The notes under the pieces were generated by a model that saw only the letters and a program-made list of their open reading frames with translations, made no database searches and was not told the DNA's origin. From NCBI GenBank assembly GCA_010279815.1, contig QEOQ01000348.1, positions 220,396 to 284,395 on the forward strand: a DNA stretch of 64,000 nucleotides, given 5' to 3'. Origin of the DNA: Brachionus plicatilis. Its lineage: Eukaryota; Rotifera; Eurotatoria; Ploima; Brachionidae. This document shows, in pieces, positions 1 to 11,900 of this stretch. Both the position numbers and the translations under genes were made by a program. Position 1 is the stretch's first letter, and every line of letters starts with the position of its first letter.

Positions 1-3000
1 AGCAGTATGTTGGCCGGCTTGAGATCGCGGTAGACGATGGAACGCGAGTGCATGTGCTCCAGACCGAGTATGACCTCGGCAGCGTAGAATTTGACCTCTT
101 TTTCGGAGAATACGCCGTGCTGCGACAAGTGATAGTGAAGGTCGCCGCCGTTCATCAGGTCAAGGATGAACGAGAGCTTGTCGACCGTGTGGAACGCGTA
201 CGACATGCAGACTATGAATGGAGAGCCGTCGCCGTTCGACACCGACGACAGCATGATGCGCTCGTTCAGCGCCAGACTTTCGCCTTGTTTCATTTTGATG
301 CGCTTTTTGTCCAAGCATTTCATGGCGTACATTTTGCCCGTGTCCGCCTTGCGACATCCGTACACCTCGCCGAAGCCGCCCCGGCCTATTATCCTGTGCA
401 CGCTAAAGTCGTTCATGCTCAGCTGGATGTTTAGCTCGTAGTTTTTCCATTGGCAAAAGCGTGTGTACTTTTCGCTGCCCGCAAACTTTTCGAACAGAGA
501 GCCGCTCAGCGAGTCGCTTATTTCTTTTTTGTAAGGCTCGAATAGGTTCGATGGCAGCGAGTTCTTGTTTGTGTTCGGGTTGTATTTGGACAAGTGGTTT
601 TGAACAGACTCGAGTGTTTTTTTCGAGTAGGTCTATGGTGGCAATTTTAATTAATTTTTTTTTTTTTTTTTTTTTTAGGTGAAGAGAAAAAAGAAAAAAC
701 TAAAAAATTTACATGCGAGCTGGACAACAGTTCTTTCATGATAAAATGGTCGTATATGTTCTTGGCCACTTTCCATCTTTCATCGTCAGTTTCCAATTTT
801 TCAAAATGCTTTATCTTTTAATTCGAACAAAAATTAATTTTATTTTCAATTTTTCCAAAGGAATAAACTATCAAATTTTCAAATTTTCAAATTTTCAAAG
901 AGTTCAATTATTTTATTTTTGTTTATTTTTTTTTTATTTAATTTTTGCCAGATCTTATTCCTATCTTTGTCCTGTTTACCTTGAAGGTTTATTTACTTGC
1001 TTGTTTACGTCTAAATTTGATCCATATTACTGAAAAATGGACCAAGAGAATTAGACACAAGGTAAAATGTGTTACCCTGAATAATCACTTATTCATCAGC
1101 TTGTCAACTGATGCACAAAAATAAGTAAGAATTATACTTGTCAGGTATCTCAGAAGTTAGACGCTTCGAAATGCTCACATCTTGACTTAATTATAAGGCA
1201 TATAGTCACGAATAAGAATTCCATTCTTAGAACTTCCGAACGTTCAATAACTTAATAAAGCTTTTAAAACAATATATTGTATTTATTATAAACCGCTTGC
1301 AAATTTTTTAATTAAAAGAGCACTAGGAATTAAGAAATTTTCAAAAATTAGACTTCTGTTGGAAACTTTGAACTTAGAGATGATGGAACAACAATACATG
1401 AAACACAAGATATCCTTTTTGATTTTCTTTCCATTCAAATCAATGGCTTACAAAATATCATATGACGAATGTGAAACAATTTTCTATAACAATTTTTAGC
1501 ACATTCGTTTTACTACAGAAAATGTGCTAAAAATTTTATAGATGAAAAAATAATAATTTTTTATTTATCAATTAAATTTTTATCTTGAAAAGTAAAAAAT
1601 AATGATAATAGAAAGGAAACTAACAAAACCCGCGGTGTTTCAAAAATATTAACAAAAAAACCTTCCAGTTTATTATAGTTTCAATTCAAAAGTATGGATG
1701 AATACAAAGATATTCGATGAATGGTTAATCGAAATCAACTATCAATTCAAGTCAGAGTAATCGTAAAATACTTCTTTTCGTCCACAATTTTAGTGGTCAC
1801 AAACAAAAAGAACTTTCTAATGTTAAAATAGAATTCTTTCCAGCAAACATGACATCTTCGAGTCGACGTCGAATTTTTTGTCTGCCAAATCAAATTAAAT
1901 ACGGAATGAAATTTTCATTACTCAAATTTTTATAATTTTTTTAATAGATAAATTTTTAATATTTTTTTTTTCAAACTAAAATAAAAGTTTGCTTTTATTA
2001 CAAAAATTATTGGTATCCTGAAGTTGAGTATCAAAAAAATCAGATCAAACAGTGTTTTATTTACAACTTTTAATGGTATTTAATTAAATTCTATGCAAAA
2101 TGCTAAATAATGCAACAAACATGCTAAATATTAGATGACGCTCTGCAAAAACTTGGCAATTAAATTGCGCAGTTGAACAAAATACTTTTTAATAATGTTC
2201 ATAAATTCGAAAATTTGGATATCAAATTTAATTGTAAAAGGGATCAAATTTCTTATTTGAATGTTTTAAATTGAAAAATTAAATTCAAATACTTCAATAT
2301 CAATCAAAAGAAGATTTGATTTCATTAGTATTTAAAACGCTTAAAAATCTAGTCTAGACTTCAATTATCCTTTTATTCTAATTTTTTCCCAACTGATTTA
2401 AGTAAGTTTTCATTAAACTTTTACTACCTTCTTTAAATTTAAAGTATAAACATTATTTTCGTTTTAATAACTTTTTGTTAAACTGAGATGAAAAATAAAC
2501 GCAAATTGAAGTTTAAGATCAAGATCAAAAGATCAAAATACAAATTGTAATATTTTTTTAATAATAGAGAAAAAATAAATTTTTTCAAAAGAATTCAAAC
2601 TTGACATGTCTTGTCAAATTAATTTCCATATCTAAAATTTTAAAATGTCCCTTTTTATTGAACTTTTATAGGTTCAAATTATTAAATTGATTTGAATGAA
2701 AACTTACTTTTAAAGACAAAATAATTAAATGTGTAAATATTTAAGTATTTAAGTCAAGCCATAACTTTGACTTAAATTTTTGTGACTTAGACTTAAAACT
2801 GTGACTTATAAACAAGTATGTAATCAACCATTATTCGACAAAACATGTCTAGGAATGTTTAGTATTTATTTCTTGAAAATTATTAAAATCATTAGATTAA
2901 TTAAGTTTTAAAATTTTTAATGATCGTTTTGATCTTAAAATTTGATCTCAAACTTCAATTTGCCAAAATAAAAGGTTGATTCACTCAAGTGATGAAATCC

Positions 3001-6000
3001 ATTTCACTTTTGAATGATATTAAAATATTTGAATTTAATTCTTATCTGAACACAAGTAATAATAAATTATTTAAATTAGAAAAGAATAAATTTGATCTTT
3101 TTAATTTAAAATTTAAATTTGTAATTTATGTAAACTTTATGCTCCTATTTAAAATATAACTAATTCTGCAAGCATGATTTTTTAAAAGAAAAATACAAGA
3201 ATGTTAATAAAAATTTTTGTGGTGACCACTTGATCACATTTTTTGATTCACATTTAGTCAATTATGTGATTAATAAAATATTTCTGGACATAAAATTTGA
3301 AGTTACCAGTTGTTCTAAAAATTGATTGATTTTTTATCACATTAGAAAAAGTTTAAAATGGTTAAAATTATCTAAGTTCAAGTCTAATAAAGTAAAAAGA
3401 TAATAGCAACAAAAATAAAAATATAAATGTAAACTAGAACAGAAAAAAAGCTCAAATAAAGTAATAACATAACTAAATTTTATATTTATTGATTAAATTT
3501 CGGATTACCGTCAAACTTGAATTTTTAATGTTCAATTTATTTTATTTAATGAACTATTTAACAAATGATTAAATTTGTGCAAAGGACTAATATAAAGCAT
3601 TCAAAGATAAGTGATTACTTCAATTTAGCTCGAAGAAAAAATTATTGATAATCGGAAAGTTTGCTTTTGTGAGAAGAAAAATAACATTTATATTTATCTT
3701 AATAAAAATTGATAAAATACAATTTTTTTAGATTTTAATGAACCTTAAATCTTTATGCCTGATTTAATTCACAATTTATTTTGATTTTACTTCCTTATTA
3801 TCAATGACTTTTTAAAGTTACAACTTCTAGATACAAATAAGAGTTGTAATTCTATTATTTTCCCTATTTACTTTAAATTTATACTATACGCTTATTCAAC
3901 ACAATTTAGTTCTTTGTCATCTCTTTTTCTCTTCTAAAATTAATCGAAGGTGTTCAGACCGAATTTGTTAGACTTACAAAAAGTTGAAATTTCAGCGGAA
4001 TGGTTAAATGCAGACCCAGTCAAACAGTCTGGTAAACTAACTTAAGGTCAAATAATAGAAGCCGAAAGACAATTTTTCGGTTGCACAAAAGACAACAAAA
4101 AAAATCAGTAGAATTGAATTTTGTTATTGGTTTGATTTTTTTTTAATTTATTTAAAAATTGTTCAATTAAATTTTTTCAATTGAAAAATAAAAATTTATT
4201 AATATTAATAAGACATGTGCTTTTCTGGCATCTTGAAGTTGATGATCAATTCAAAATATCATTTCAATTCAAAGAAGGCAACGTGAAATTTTAGTACAAA
4301 AATTACAGTACAAAAAGTAAAAACGCTATAATTTATTTTCTAATTGTGCAAAAATGGCTCTATAAAAAGTACAATATTGTACAAATTTTGTGCAACCGAA
4401 TTTCAGGCTCTGCAAAAACTCTGCAATTTATTGCATTTTTTAATCAAATATTTTTTAATGGTGTGCATTTTACAGAAAATTGCAGAGTTTTTGCAGAGCC
4501 TGAAATTCGGTTGCACAAAATTTATACAATATTGTACTTTTTATAGAGCCATTTTTGCACAATTAGAAAATAAATTATAGCGTTTTTACTTTTTGTACTG
4601 TAATTTTTGTACTAAAATTTCACATTGCCTTCAAAGAATTTATTTTTTTATATTAAAATTAATCTTAAAATTTATTTAAATAATTTTAATGTAACATGTT
4701 TTACATTTAATGTAAATTTGAAAAATAGAATAAAAAAATTTATTTTAAAATTATTTGTAGGAAAGATCGATCTTTTCATTTTATTGCTTATTTGGAATTT
4801 AAAATTTGAAATTTATTTATAAATTTAATTTTGAATTTTGAATGCTAGGTACAAAGACTCAAACAATTATCACTAGACTCTTTAAGTAAGAGACGTGTTC
4901 GTGGTGACTTAATCCAGTTCTTTAAAATTATCCATGGTTATGAGAGAGTGAATCTTGTTAATGGAATCAATTATGCGAATAACAACCATATGATCAGGGG
5001 AAGTCAGTTCAGGTTAAACCGTGACTTGGCTAAAGCCGGTCAGAGCAGACATACGTTTTTAATAAGTCGGATTGTACCAATATGGAATAAATTGCCTAAT
5101 GAAATAGTTACAGCGAAAAGTTTGAATAGTTTCAAAGCGCAATTAGACGAATGGATGAATGGAAACTGCTAAAGCTCATTTATGGGCTAAGTACTAACTG
5201 TACCGCATCTCAATGCAGCAGTTTTTACTACTACAAATACTTTTGAAATAAAAAATTTCAAATTAAACTCTTCAAAAAATCAGTTTATAAATTTAAATTT
5301 TATCTTTAGGTTGAGAAAATATTTTTTTAATCATTTCATTTTTTAAATCTACATAACATGTAAAGTATGTTACATGAAAAATATTTAAATAAATTTAACG
5401 ATTAATTTTAAAATCCAAAGATTAACTCTTTGAAACTGAAATGATATTTTGAATTGATCATCAACTTCGAGATGTCGCTTTTCTCAATTTTTTTGTTTTT
5501 TTTTTGTTGTTTATATTTTATAAAGGATATGGGGCAATACTTGTTGAAGATATGTTTCCGGTCTTAGCATTTTTAATATATTGTTAAGAGACAAAAAATA
5601 AGTAAAAAAAAGTATCTTTGAAAATTTTTGAGTTGGGGATATTTTACTCCAGAGACTCTAGAAGACAAACACCTTTTATTTTGTTTAATTTAGTTTATTT
5701 TGATAAAACTATATAAGTTACCAAAATATAAATTTAATTTTCAGATTCCTTAAAGAAATTTGTTCAAGAAAACTTTTTACCAGGGAAAAGTAAGTATCCC
5801 TATCACCTTTATAGAACTAAAAAGAAAGATTCCCGGCTAAAATGTGCCAAAACTTTGATTGATTATAAAGCATGAAAAATTCAATCATATTGAACTAAAT
5901 TACATAAATTCTAAATCAGCACATTCATATTTATAAGAATATTTGAAAAAAAAAATGTCTGAGGCATTTTTCATATCTTCAACAAGTGACAAATGTGAAC

Positions 6001-6811
6001 AAAAATAGACAAATGCGATAACTTTTTTTTGTGGACAAAAAAATCAAAAAAATTTATAAAAATTAAATTGCAGAAACTTGATTAAGGTGATACATTAATA
6101 TGTGACAACTGTAATTGCTGAATCCTCAACTACCAATGTAATCATTCATTCATTAATAGAAAATATTTTTTAATTTATTACCTAAATTTGCCCTCTAGCG
6201 CTCAACAAATCCCAAAAAGCTATTTAATTTAGAGCAAAAAAAAAAAAAAAAAAAAATTTCTTAATAATTTACATTAGAGGTATCTTTGCAAATATTTGCA
6301 GTCAATAAAAATTGTATTGAGATTTTTGTAATTTTTCAAATTGACTTCAATTGTGTACAGTTTGGAGTCTATTAATAGATAAGTGGAATTATCTACGAAT
6401 AAAATATAAAAAATACAAAACAGAATCTATTAATAGACAACAAAGTGTCAAATGATGTTTAAAAGAGAAAAAATAAAAATAATGTTGGTTACTTCTTCGT
6501 AGAATTTAAGCTGAGGCACTGGCTCTTCGCAACAAGTGTTGCAAAACTCCTTGAACAACAAGAAACCGATTTTTTGATTGAATATCTTCTCGAATGTATG
6601 CTCGTTCATTTTTTGCAAATGTTTGTGCATGACGCTTCGAATGCTAGCAAAAAATTTAAATAAAAAAAAACACAAGCAAATCGAAAACAAAGTATTACCT
6701 TCTGTCAGGTAGAATTATTTTTTTGCTAGCACTTGCGGCCGGAGTCGATTTGCTCTTCTCCATGGCCATCAAGTAGCTAACATCGGCTAGTACTGCTTCC
6801 AAGTCGGCCAT
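1..6811 (-). CDS. GRK2: GRK2/3-type G protein-coupled receptor kinase, 5' part (3' end outside window)
   Basis: Ser/Thr kinase that phosphorylates activated GPCRs at the plasma membrane so that arrestin binds. Four exons fit with clean GT-AG junctions and matching phases: 6811-6699, 6643-6493, 814-713 and 632-1 (continuing off the window). Exon 1 gives [19 protein letters not shown], nearly the vertebrate GRK2 N-terminus. Exons 2-4 give the RGS-homology domain ([34 protein letters not shown]). Exon 4 continues into the kinase domain: [10 protein letters not shown], the glycine loop [23 protein letters not shown] at the window edge. The DFG region and the C-terminal PH domain lie outside. Intron 2 (815-6492) is about 5.7 kb and full of transposons, in contrast to the 45-80 bp introns typical of this window. 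The start is the first ATG and is family-conserved. Identification is by recognising family motifs. Confidence 0.96.
2012..2200. repeat. Decayed half copy of the 25433-25788 fold-back element
   Basis: Within GRK2 intron 2. The stretch beginning tggtatcctgaagttgagt and running through AAATCAGATCAAA, TGGTATTTAATTAAAT, GCAAAATGCTAAATAATGCA and CATGCTAAATATTAG parallels the left arm of the intact element at 25433-25788 in the same order. The right arm is lost or unrecognisable. Boundaries are approximate. Confidence 0.6.
2500..2964. mobile_element. Non-autonomous TIR element, GGCAAATTGAAG family (copy 1)
   Basis: Left end (c)GCAAATTGAAGTTTAAGATC and right end GATCTCAAACTTCAATTTGC are inverted repeats. 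An 8-bp direct repeat aaaataaa flanks both sides (2492-2499 and 2965-2972). Interior sequence, including the AATGATCGTTTTGATCTTAA block near the right end, is shared with the copies at about 29000-29467 and 45163-45706. There is no ORF. It lies inside GRK2 intron 2. Confidence 0.75.
4277..4629. mobile_element. Palindromic fold-back element with perfect 9-bp target duplication
   Basis: The whole 353 bp folds on itself. The left arm GGCAACGTGAAATTTTAG... is the near-exact inverse of the right arm ...CTAAAATTTCACATTGCC, with a short loop around 4440-4465. The flanks are ttcaaagaa on both sides (4268-4276 and 4630-4638), a perfect 9-bp duplication. It is inserted next to the left terminus of the larger element at 4227-5476. 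The sense transcript of the GRK2 intron would contain a hairpin of roughly 150-170 bp. Short ATG-initiated frames here are by-products of the palindrome. Confidence 0.88.
4849..5172 (+). pseudogene. LINE (non-LTR retrotransposon) reverse transcriptase C-terminal fragment
   Basis: The open frame contains [20 protein letters not shown], then [20 protein letters not shown] and [12 protein letters not shown] before a stop. This is the extreme C-terminal signature seen in many CR1/Jockey-like LINE ORF2 proteins (R-H-x-F...R-x-x-x-x-W-N-x-L-P, then NSFK..LD). A similar sequence sits on the minus strand at 41203-41893. Only the 3' end is present, as expected from 5' truncation. It ends in an ACTACT-type tail (5233-5240). 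Confidence 0.85.
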
Positions 6812-6975
6812 TCTTCTATTAACAGCACATGCTCACACTTGGCTTTTTTTTGTTGTCTAAAAAAACAAGGCACCAAATCAAACATTAGAAAGCACAAAGA
6901 CAATTATTCCTATCAATTTTTGTTGTTGTTGTACAGAACACTGTACTAGTGCACAATGATAAAAGAAAAAAAGGA

Positions 6976-6995
6976 AAGAGAGAGAGAGAGAGAGA
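6976..6995. repeat. (AG)n microsatellite
   Basis: About ten AG units about 165 bp upstream of the GRK2 start codon. Further AG/CT tracts lie at about 8198-8214, 12642-12654 and 12791-12806. Confidence 0.9.
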
Positions 6996-7354
6996 AGAAA
7001 AAATAAATATTTTGCTAATATTAAATATTATAATTGCTTGAGGGGAATAATGGGATCAATTGGAGGCTACTGCGCTTCAGAGTCTTGGTGGCCAGATGAA
7101 TTATGATAATGACAGTAGAACGATGCGCTCAGACTCAAATCCGAGTATAAGCATAAATTATTATAGACTTGATTAGTTGCAATTATTTGCGTGATGAGCT
7201 ATGAACTAAATTTGAAGCTGAACAAAACTGTATTAAATTAAAGAGCTTAGTGCTTGCAAATTATCATAAAAAATTTCATTAATCTCAAAGCTTATTTCAA
7301 ACATGAGTTAACAATGATCCGATTAAATAAAATCGATCATTTTGAAACATAAAA

Positions 7355-7373
7355 GTGTGTGTGTGTGTGTGTG
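7355..7373. repeat. (GT)n microsatellite
   Basis: Nine to ten GT units. The frames that run through it on the minus strand look accidental. Confidence 0.9.
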
Positions 7374-8815
7374 CATCAGCTGTTCGCGGATACACACTAA
7401 AAAATAGCAACATGCATTTAGATTAGTTGTTAATCTTTGTTGGGTGCAAATCTCTTCTTCTTTTTTAAATAGCAAGGTTTTTTTTTTTTGGATTAATTTT
7501 CGTTTTTGGCTGCTGTTGTTGCTCTGAAACGAAATTAGTTCGAGTTGAAATAAAGTAATTGTTGAATTTTGAGGCAAAGCTAAATTATCAATCAATAAAT
7601 AAAATATCGATGCATTATCTTGCTCGAGGTTGTCCTGAACGACGCGCATCGGTCATTAATCCCATGGAATTTAAAATGAGTCATTTAGCTTTTTGAATGC
7701 AACAAGAAGAACAAGAAGAACAAGAAGAAAAATAAAGAGAAGAGGAAGTTAATTGATCCGGCGTGTTGTTAAACAATTTCGATAAATTTAAAAAATAAAT
7801 ATTTTCTTTTTTTTATTCTAGTTGAAAATTATTGATTAAATTCTACTACTAATAAAATGAGTGAATAATTCCTATTTTTTGTATTTATCCCAAAACTGGT
7901 TGTTTCCCTGCGAGTCAATTTAATACTAATTTAAAATGATAATTTATGTAGGTCGTAAAACTTTAGTTGCTACTCTTTTTATTTTTGATTAACACATTTT
8001 TGTAGGCATTTTTTTGAGCATACATTTTGACATTTTTGATTGATTAAAAATTATTCTCAATCAATATTTATATTCATAGTTATTTAACTAGTAATAAAAA
8101 AAGCCAGATAATTGCTTCCACAAGCACTCACAATTATTCTTCTTATTCTTCTTCAACTCGACTAGATTTAAATTATTACTTAATTTTATACCCAAACTCT
8201 CTCTCTCTCTCTTTCGCTCTCTTTCTCTTTAATTCTGGCCCACTTATAAACAATGTTATTTGAATTGTTTCAAGCAAATTAACCAGACACAACAACAAAA
8301 ATTTAATATATCTTTCTGATCATAAAAATTAATTTCAAACTAAAGCAATCAATCAGTTAAAGTGTTTTGATCGCCATTGCTTTGATTCAAGGGCCATGTG
8401 ATCATTTCTAATTTACAAGGCCCCGGTTAACATGTTGCAAAATGTGTTTTTTTTATATTTTTGAATTTTTTTTATTCCCACTTAATACTTAAATTTTTTG
8501 TCTTAATTTTTTTTAAGCTTTAAAATCTACTTCTCCTAAAACGGAAGTTAATTCGAACTGATTCTGAACTCGTATATTAAACAGAGCCCTTTAATGGACA
8601 CCTCATGACATGAAGAGCAGTGAGGCAAAATATCAGCTTGAGTGGAAACCCCAATATTACGCTCCACAAGGAATTAATTAAAGCGGAAGATAAAAATTTT
8701 ATTATGATTAAATTTCTTTGTGTTTTTATTTTTTTTTAGTATCTATTTTTATTTTATTGTATCAAATAAAAAAACAATTTGTATGAGTTGTTTTTCTCTT
8801 AAAAATGCATCCCTT

Positions 8816-8960
8816 TTAAAGGTTATGTGAAAATTTAGCACAAAAATTACAGTACAAAAAGTAAAAAGGTTAATTTTTCTGTAAACAATGCAATATTGTA
8901 CAAATTTGTACAAACGAATTCTAAGCTCTGAAAAAACTCTGCAAAATTTAATCTAAATTT
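8816..8960. repeat. Decayed half copy of the 4277-4629 fold-back element
   Basis: The order TGTGAAAATTTAGCACAAAA, TTACAGTACAAAAAGTAAAA, CAATATTGTACAAATTT and CTCTGAAAAAACTCTGCAA matches one arm of the 4277-4629 element with many substitutions. The second arm is not evident. Confidence 0.65.
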
Positions 8961-11900
8961 ATTTTTAATTTTATTCTAATCATCTCTTTTTCCATAATAA
9001 TAATTTGAATAACATTTATTTATTTTCTATAAAGTTAAAATTTTATTTCTTCTTTCGGTCTAAAAACCTGAGTATGCCATCAAGTAGAAATAAGTCGCAA
9101 AAAATTTTCTTTTTATTGGAAAATTTTTTTACTAAAATTCACGAGCCATTTATCATGTAAAACATGTATTTTCTTGTTTCCAATAGAAGAGATGCTAATG
9201 AGTCTCTTGATTGAGGCATATACACTAGCCTGTTGATTAACCATGATATTAAAAAGAAAACCTTCGATGACCAAAATTTCTTTTATTTGAAAAAATACTA
9301 AAATTAAAAAAAAAAGAAAAAAGAATTTGATTAGCTCATTACTGATAATGAAAATCAAACCAAATTTTAAAAAACTTTTTTTTGAAAATTAAATCTAATC
9401 TTTTTGCTCGCTTTTATTAACGAAAATTGGTAAAGAAATGCTAAAGATGATGTCCTGGGTGAAAATGGGAAACAACGTTAACCAGCAATAACAAAAAAGC
9501 TTTATTGATTCAGTAAAAAATAGGATATTAGGTGCAATATCAAACGAAATTACCAGAATCTATTGTAAATTCAATTATGAGTCAAGTTAATGATGAATGA
9601 AATTGAGGCTCAAGAGGCAGATTTAGTTCAAGATAAAGTTGGATTTGAGACAAATTCTGATTAAAATTTTGAGATTCCAAAAAAGAAAAGAGGAACTACC
9701 TCTGGTTAAAAATATAAATAGAAATCAGTTCAATAAAAAAAAGATAAAATAAATTAAAACTTAATCTATTTCCTAACTCTTTTACTTTTAATTTTTTTGT
9801 TTTAAACTATTTAAACTAATTTTTTTCAAAACAATTCAAAGAATAAAAGCTCCTTTTTGTTTTTCTAAAAATGACATAGAACTAATGTTCTTTTTTGTTT
9901 TGCCTTTTTTTTTTTTAAATTTTAATAAATTAATTTTTTGATTAATACTCACATAAAATGATCGTTTGAGATACATGTAAATACAAAAAAAGATTAATGA
10001 ATGATTCAGTCAGAACTCATCAATTTAACAGAGACTTACATTTAATTCTTGATTTAGTGTGTGTGGAACAAATATTGGTGATTAGTTTTTTTTTACCTTT
10101 TTTTTATATATTTAAATTTTATTTATTTTTTTTTTTTTTTACTCTTTCTCCTTCAATGGAGGTTAATTTAACAATAATAACAATAATAATAATTAATTCT
10201 TGATTTAAAACAAAATTCGCTCTTCTAAAGCTATATAAGAATGTGATATGACCATTTTAAAATTATTTTTTTTAAAATTTATTATATCTAAATGAGATTT
10301 AGCTCGAACAGAAATATTACTAAAAATAAACTAAAAATCAGTTAAGCAGACTAAGGAATTCTATTAGCAAAGTATGTCTACAATTCACTAAACAATTTAG
10401 CTTCTTTAATACTCTATAATACTTATGACTTATTTTAATACCTTTTTAATAATTTATTTAAAAAAAACATGGCGATGAAAGTTTGAAAAAATAAAGCTAA
10501 AAATAAAATAAATAGAAAAGGTTGATTTTTTTTAAGTTCTAAATGTGCTTTAGAATATCTTTAACTTTCGAAGATTTAATTAATACTGCATATGAACAAA
10601 TTATTTTCCTATAAACCCAACGACCAACATTGGGTGACAAATATTTAAAACTTTTGCATGACAATACTCGACATCTTTCATTCATAATGCAGAGAACTTC
10701 CTTTAACAAATACCCACATATTTTTATCAAGAGAACACTTTTTACTTTGAATAAAATAAAAATAAAATTCTATATGAACTAGCAAATTTTTCTGAATAAT
10801 TTTTTTAAAGAACTTTTTTGTTAGTATTTAATTAATCTATAATTTCACTTAATTTAATAAAAATAAATTTTTCACAAATTTTCCTCATAATTTTTAATGT
10901 AAAATTTTTTTATTAAAAATAATCCAAAAATTTTAATTGGTTTAACAGGGCCTGTGGATTACCCCATGGACAACAAAAAAATATATTTTCATTTTATTTA
11001 CAAAAATTTTATTCAGAGTAAATTCAATTTAATAGACATCTATCAGTTAATCTATCATCTAGAATATTAACATCTATAAATTGGTCATTCAAAAGTCAAT
11101 TGGTATAAATGACCCAAATCAAATCGAAAAGTGCATAATAAATAATGTAGAATAGAGTATTAATATATGGTTCTAATTTGAAGACCGATGCTACATCTAA
11201 AAAAGTGCAAAACTTTTTAAAAACTTAAGTCGCTTGAGCGATTTAATTTAAATCTATTTAATTGTAAATGATCTTGAACAAATATTTCTCATTAATTTTA
11301 AAAAATAAGCTATAAATAGCTCCATAAATCAGTGTGAGAAATGAACCGAAAAATTTCATCAAGAAACAATTTCCTAAAAATAATTTGGTTCTAGGTCGTA
11401 CCATTTTTACTTAAGTACTGCTTGCAAAAAAATTTTTTTAATTGAAAACACATTTTGAGAGATAATGTTGACAGGCAACAAATTTACCACAACCAGCTCA
11501 AATGAAACACTTGAAAAGATGTCCAAAAATATGTCATGGGTTAACCAAGAATAAATTGAAGATTTTTGTTAACTTTATTGAAATAAATTCTTTAGAATAA
11601 TTTCCCTATTGCAAAACAATTTGTAAATGAGAAAAGCTAACCAACTGGCATTGTAAAATATATCTAAATGTAAACTCAAATAACATGGATTTTATATTTG
11701 AAGAGGAATACAAATGGTGAAATACGTTGGGGTGACAATTACGCCAAAGCTGAAAAAAACTACTCTTTTAGATAACATTATCACTAGGCTTATTGCGACA
11801 ATCGTGAGCCAAACTTTTATTCACACTTGATATCTGAACAAAAAAAAGAATAAATTGAATTTTGCCTGGGTAACGCTTAATGCATATTTATCCTAGAGTA

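Larger units (their letters stand above)
4227..5476. mobile_element. Composite 1.25-kb TIR element carrying a LINE 3' end and a nested fold-back
   Basis: Ends GGCATCTTGAAGTTGATGAT and the inverse (ATCATCAACTTCGAGATGTC) form inverted repeats of about 50 bp with few mismatches. The flanks share gcttttct (4219-4226 and 5477-5484), extendable to 9 bp with one mismatch, as a target duplication. Inside lie a second complete element (4277-4629) and the 3' end of a non-LTR retrotransposon (4849-5172). No transposase is encoded, so it would depend on a source elsewhere. The terminal bases match the other GGCA...TGCC elements of this window. Confidence 0.75.

Noticed and set aside
48..434. Plus-strand ORFs over 1-680
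   Set aside because: They are antisense shadows of the GRK2 kinase exon, whose minus-strand frame has clear kinase motifs.
4344..4822. Overlapping plus-strand ORFs around 4344-4822
   Set aside because: The first ones read through the palindromic fold-back (4277-4629); the last is A/T low complexity. No protein signal.
7323..7649. 108-aa minus-strand ORF
   Set aside because: Runs through a GT microsatellite (HTHTHT) and an A-rich stretch; no family resemblance.
10539..10730. 63-aa minus-strand ORF with several Cys
   Set aside because: Short, no motif, no splice partners; not enough to call a gene.
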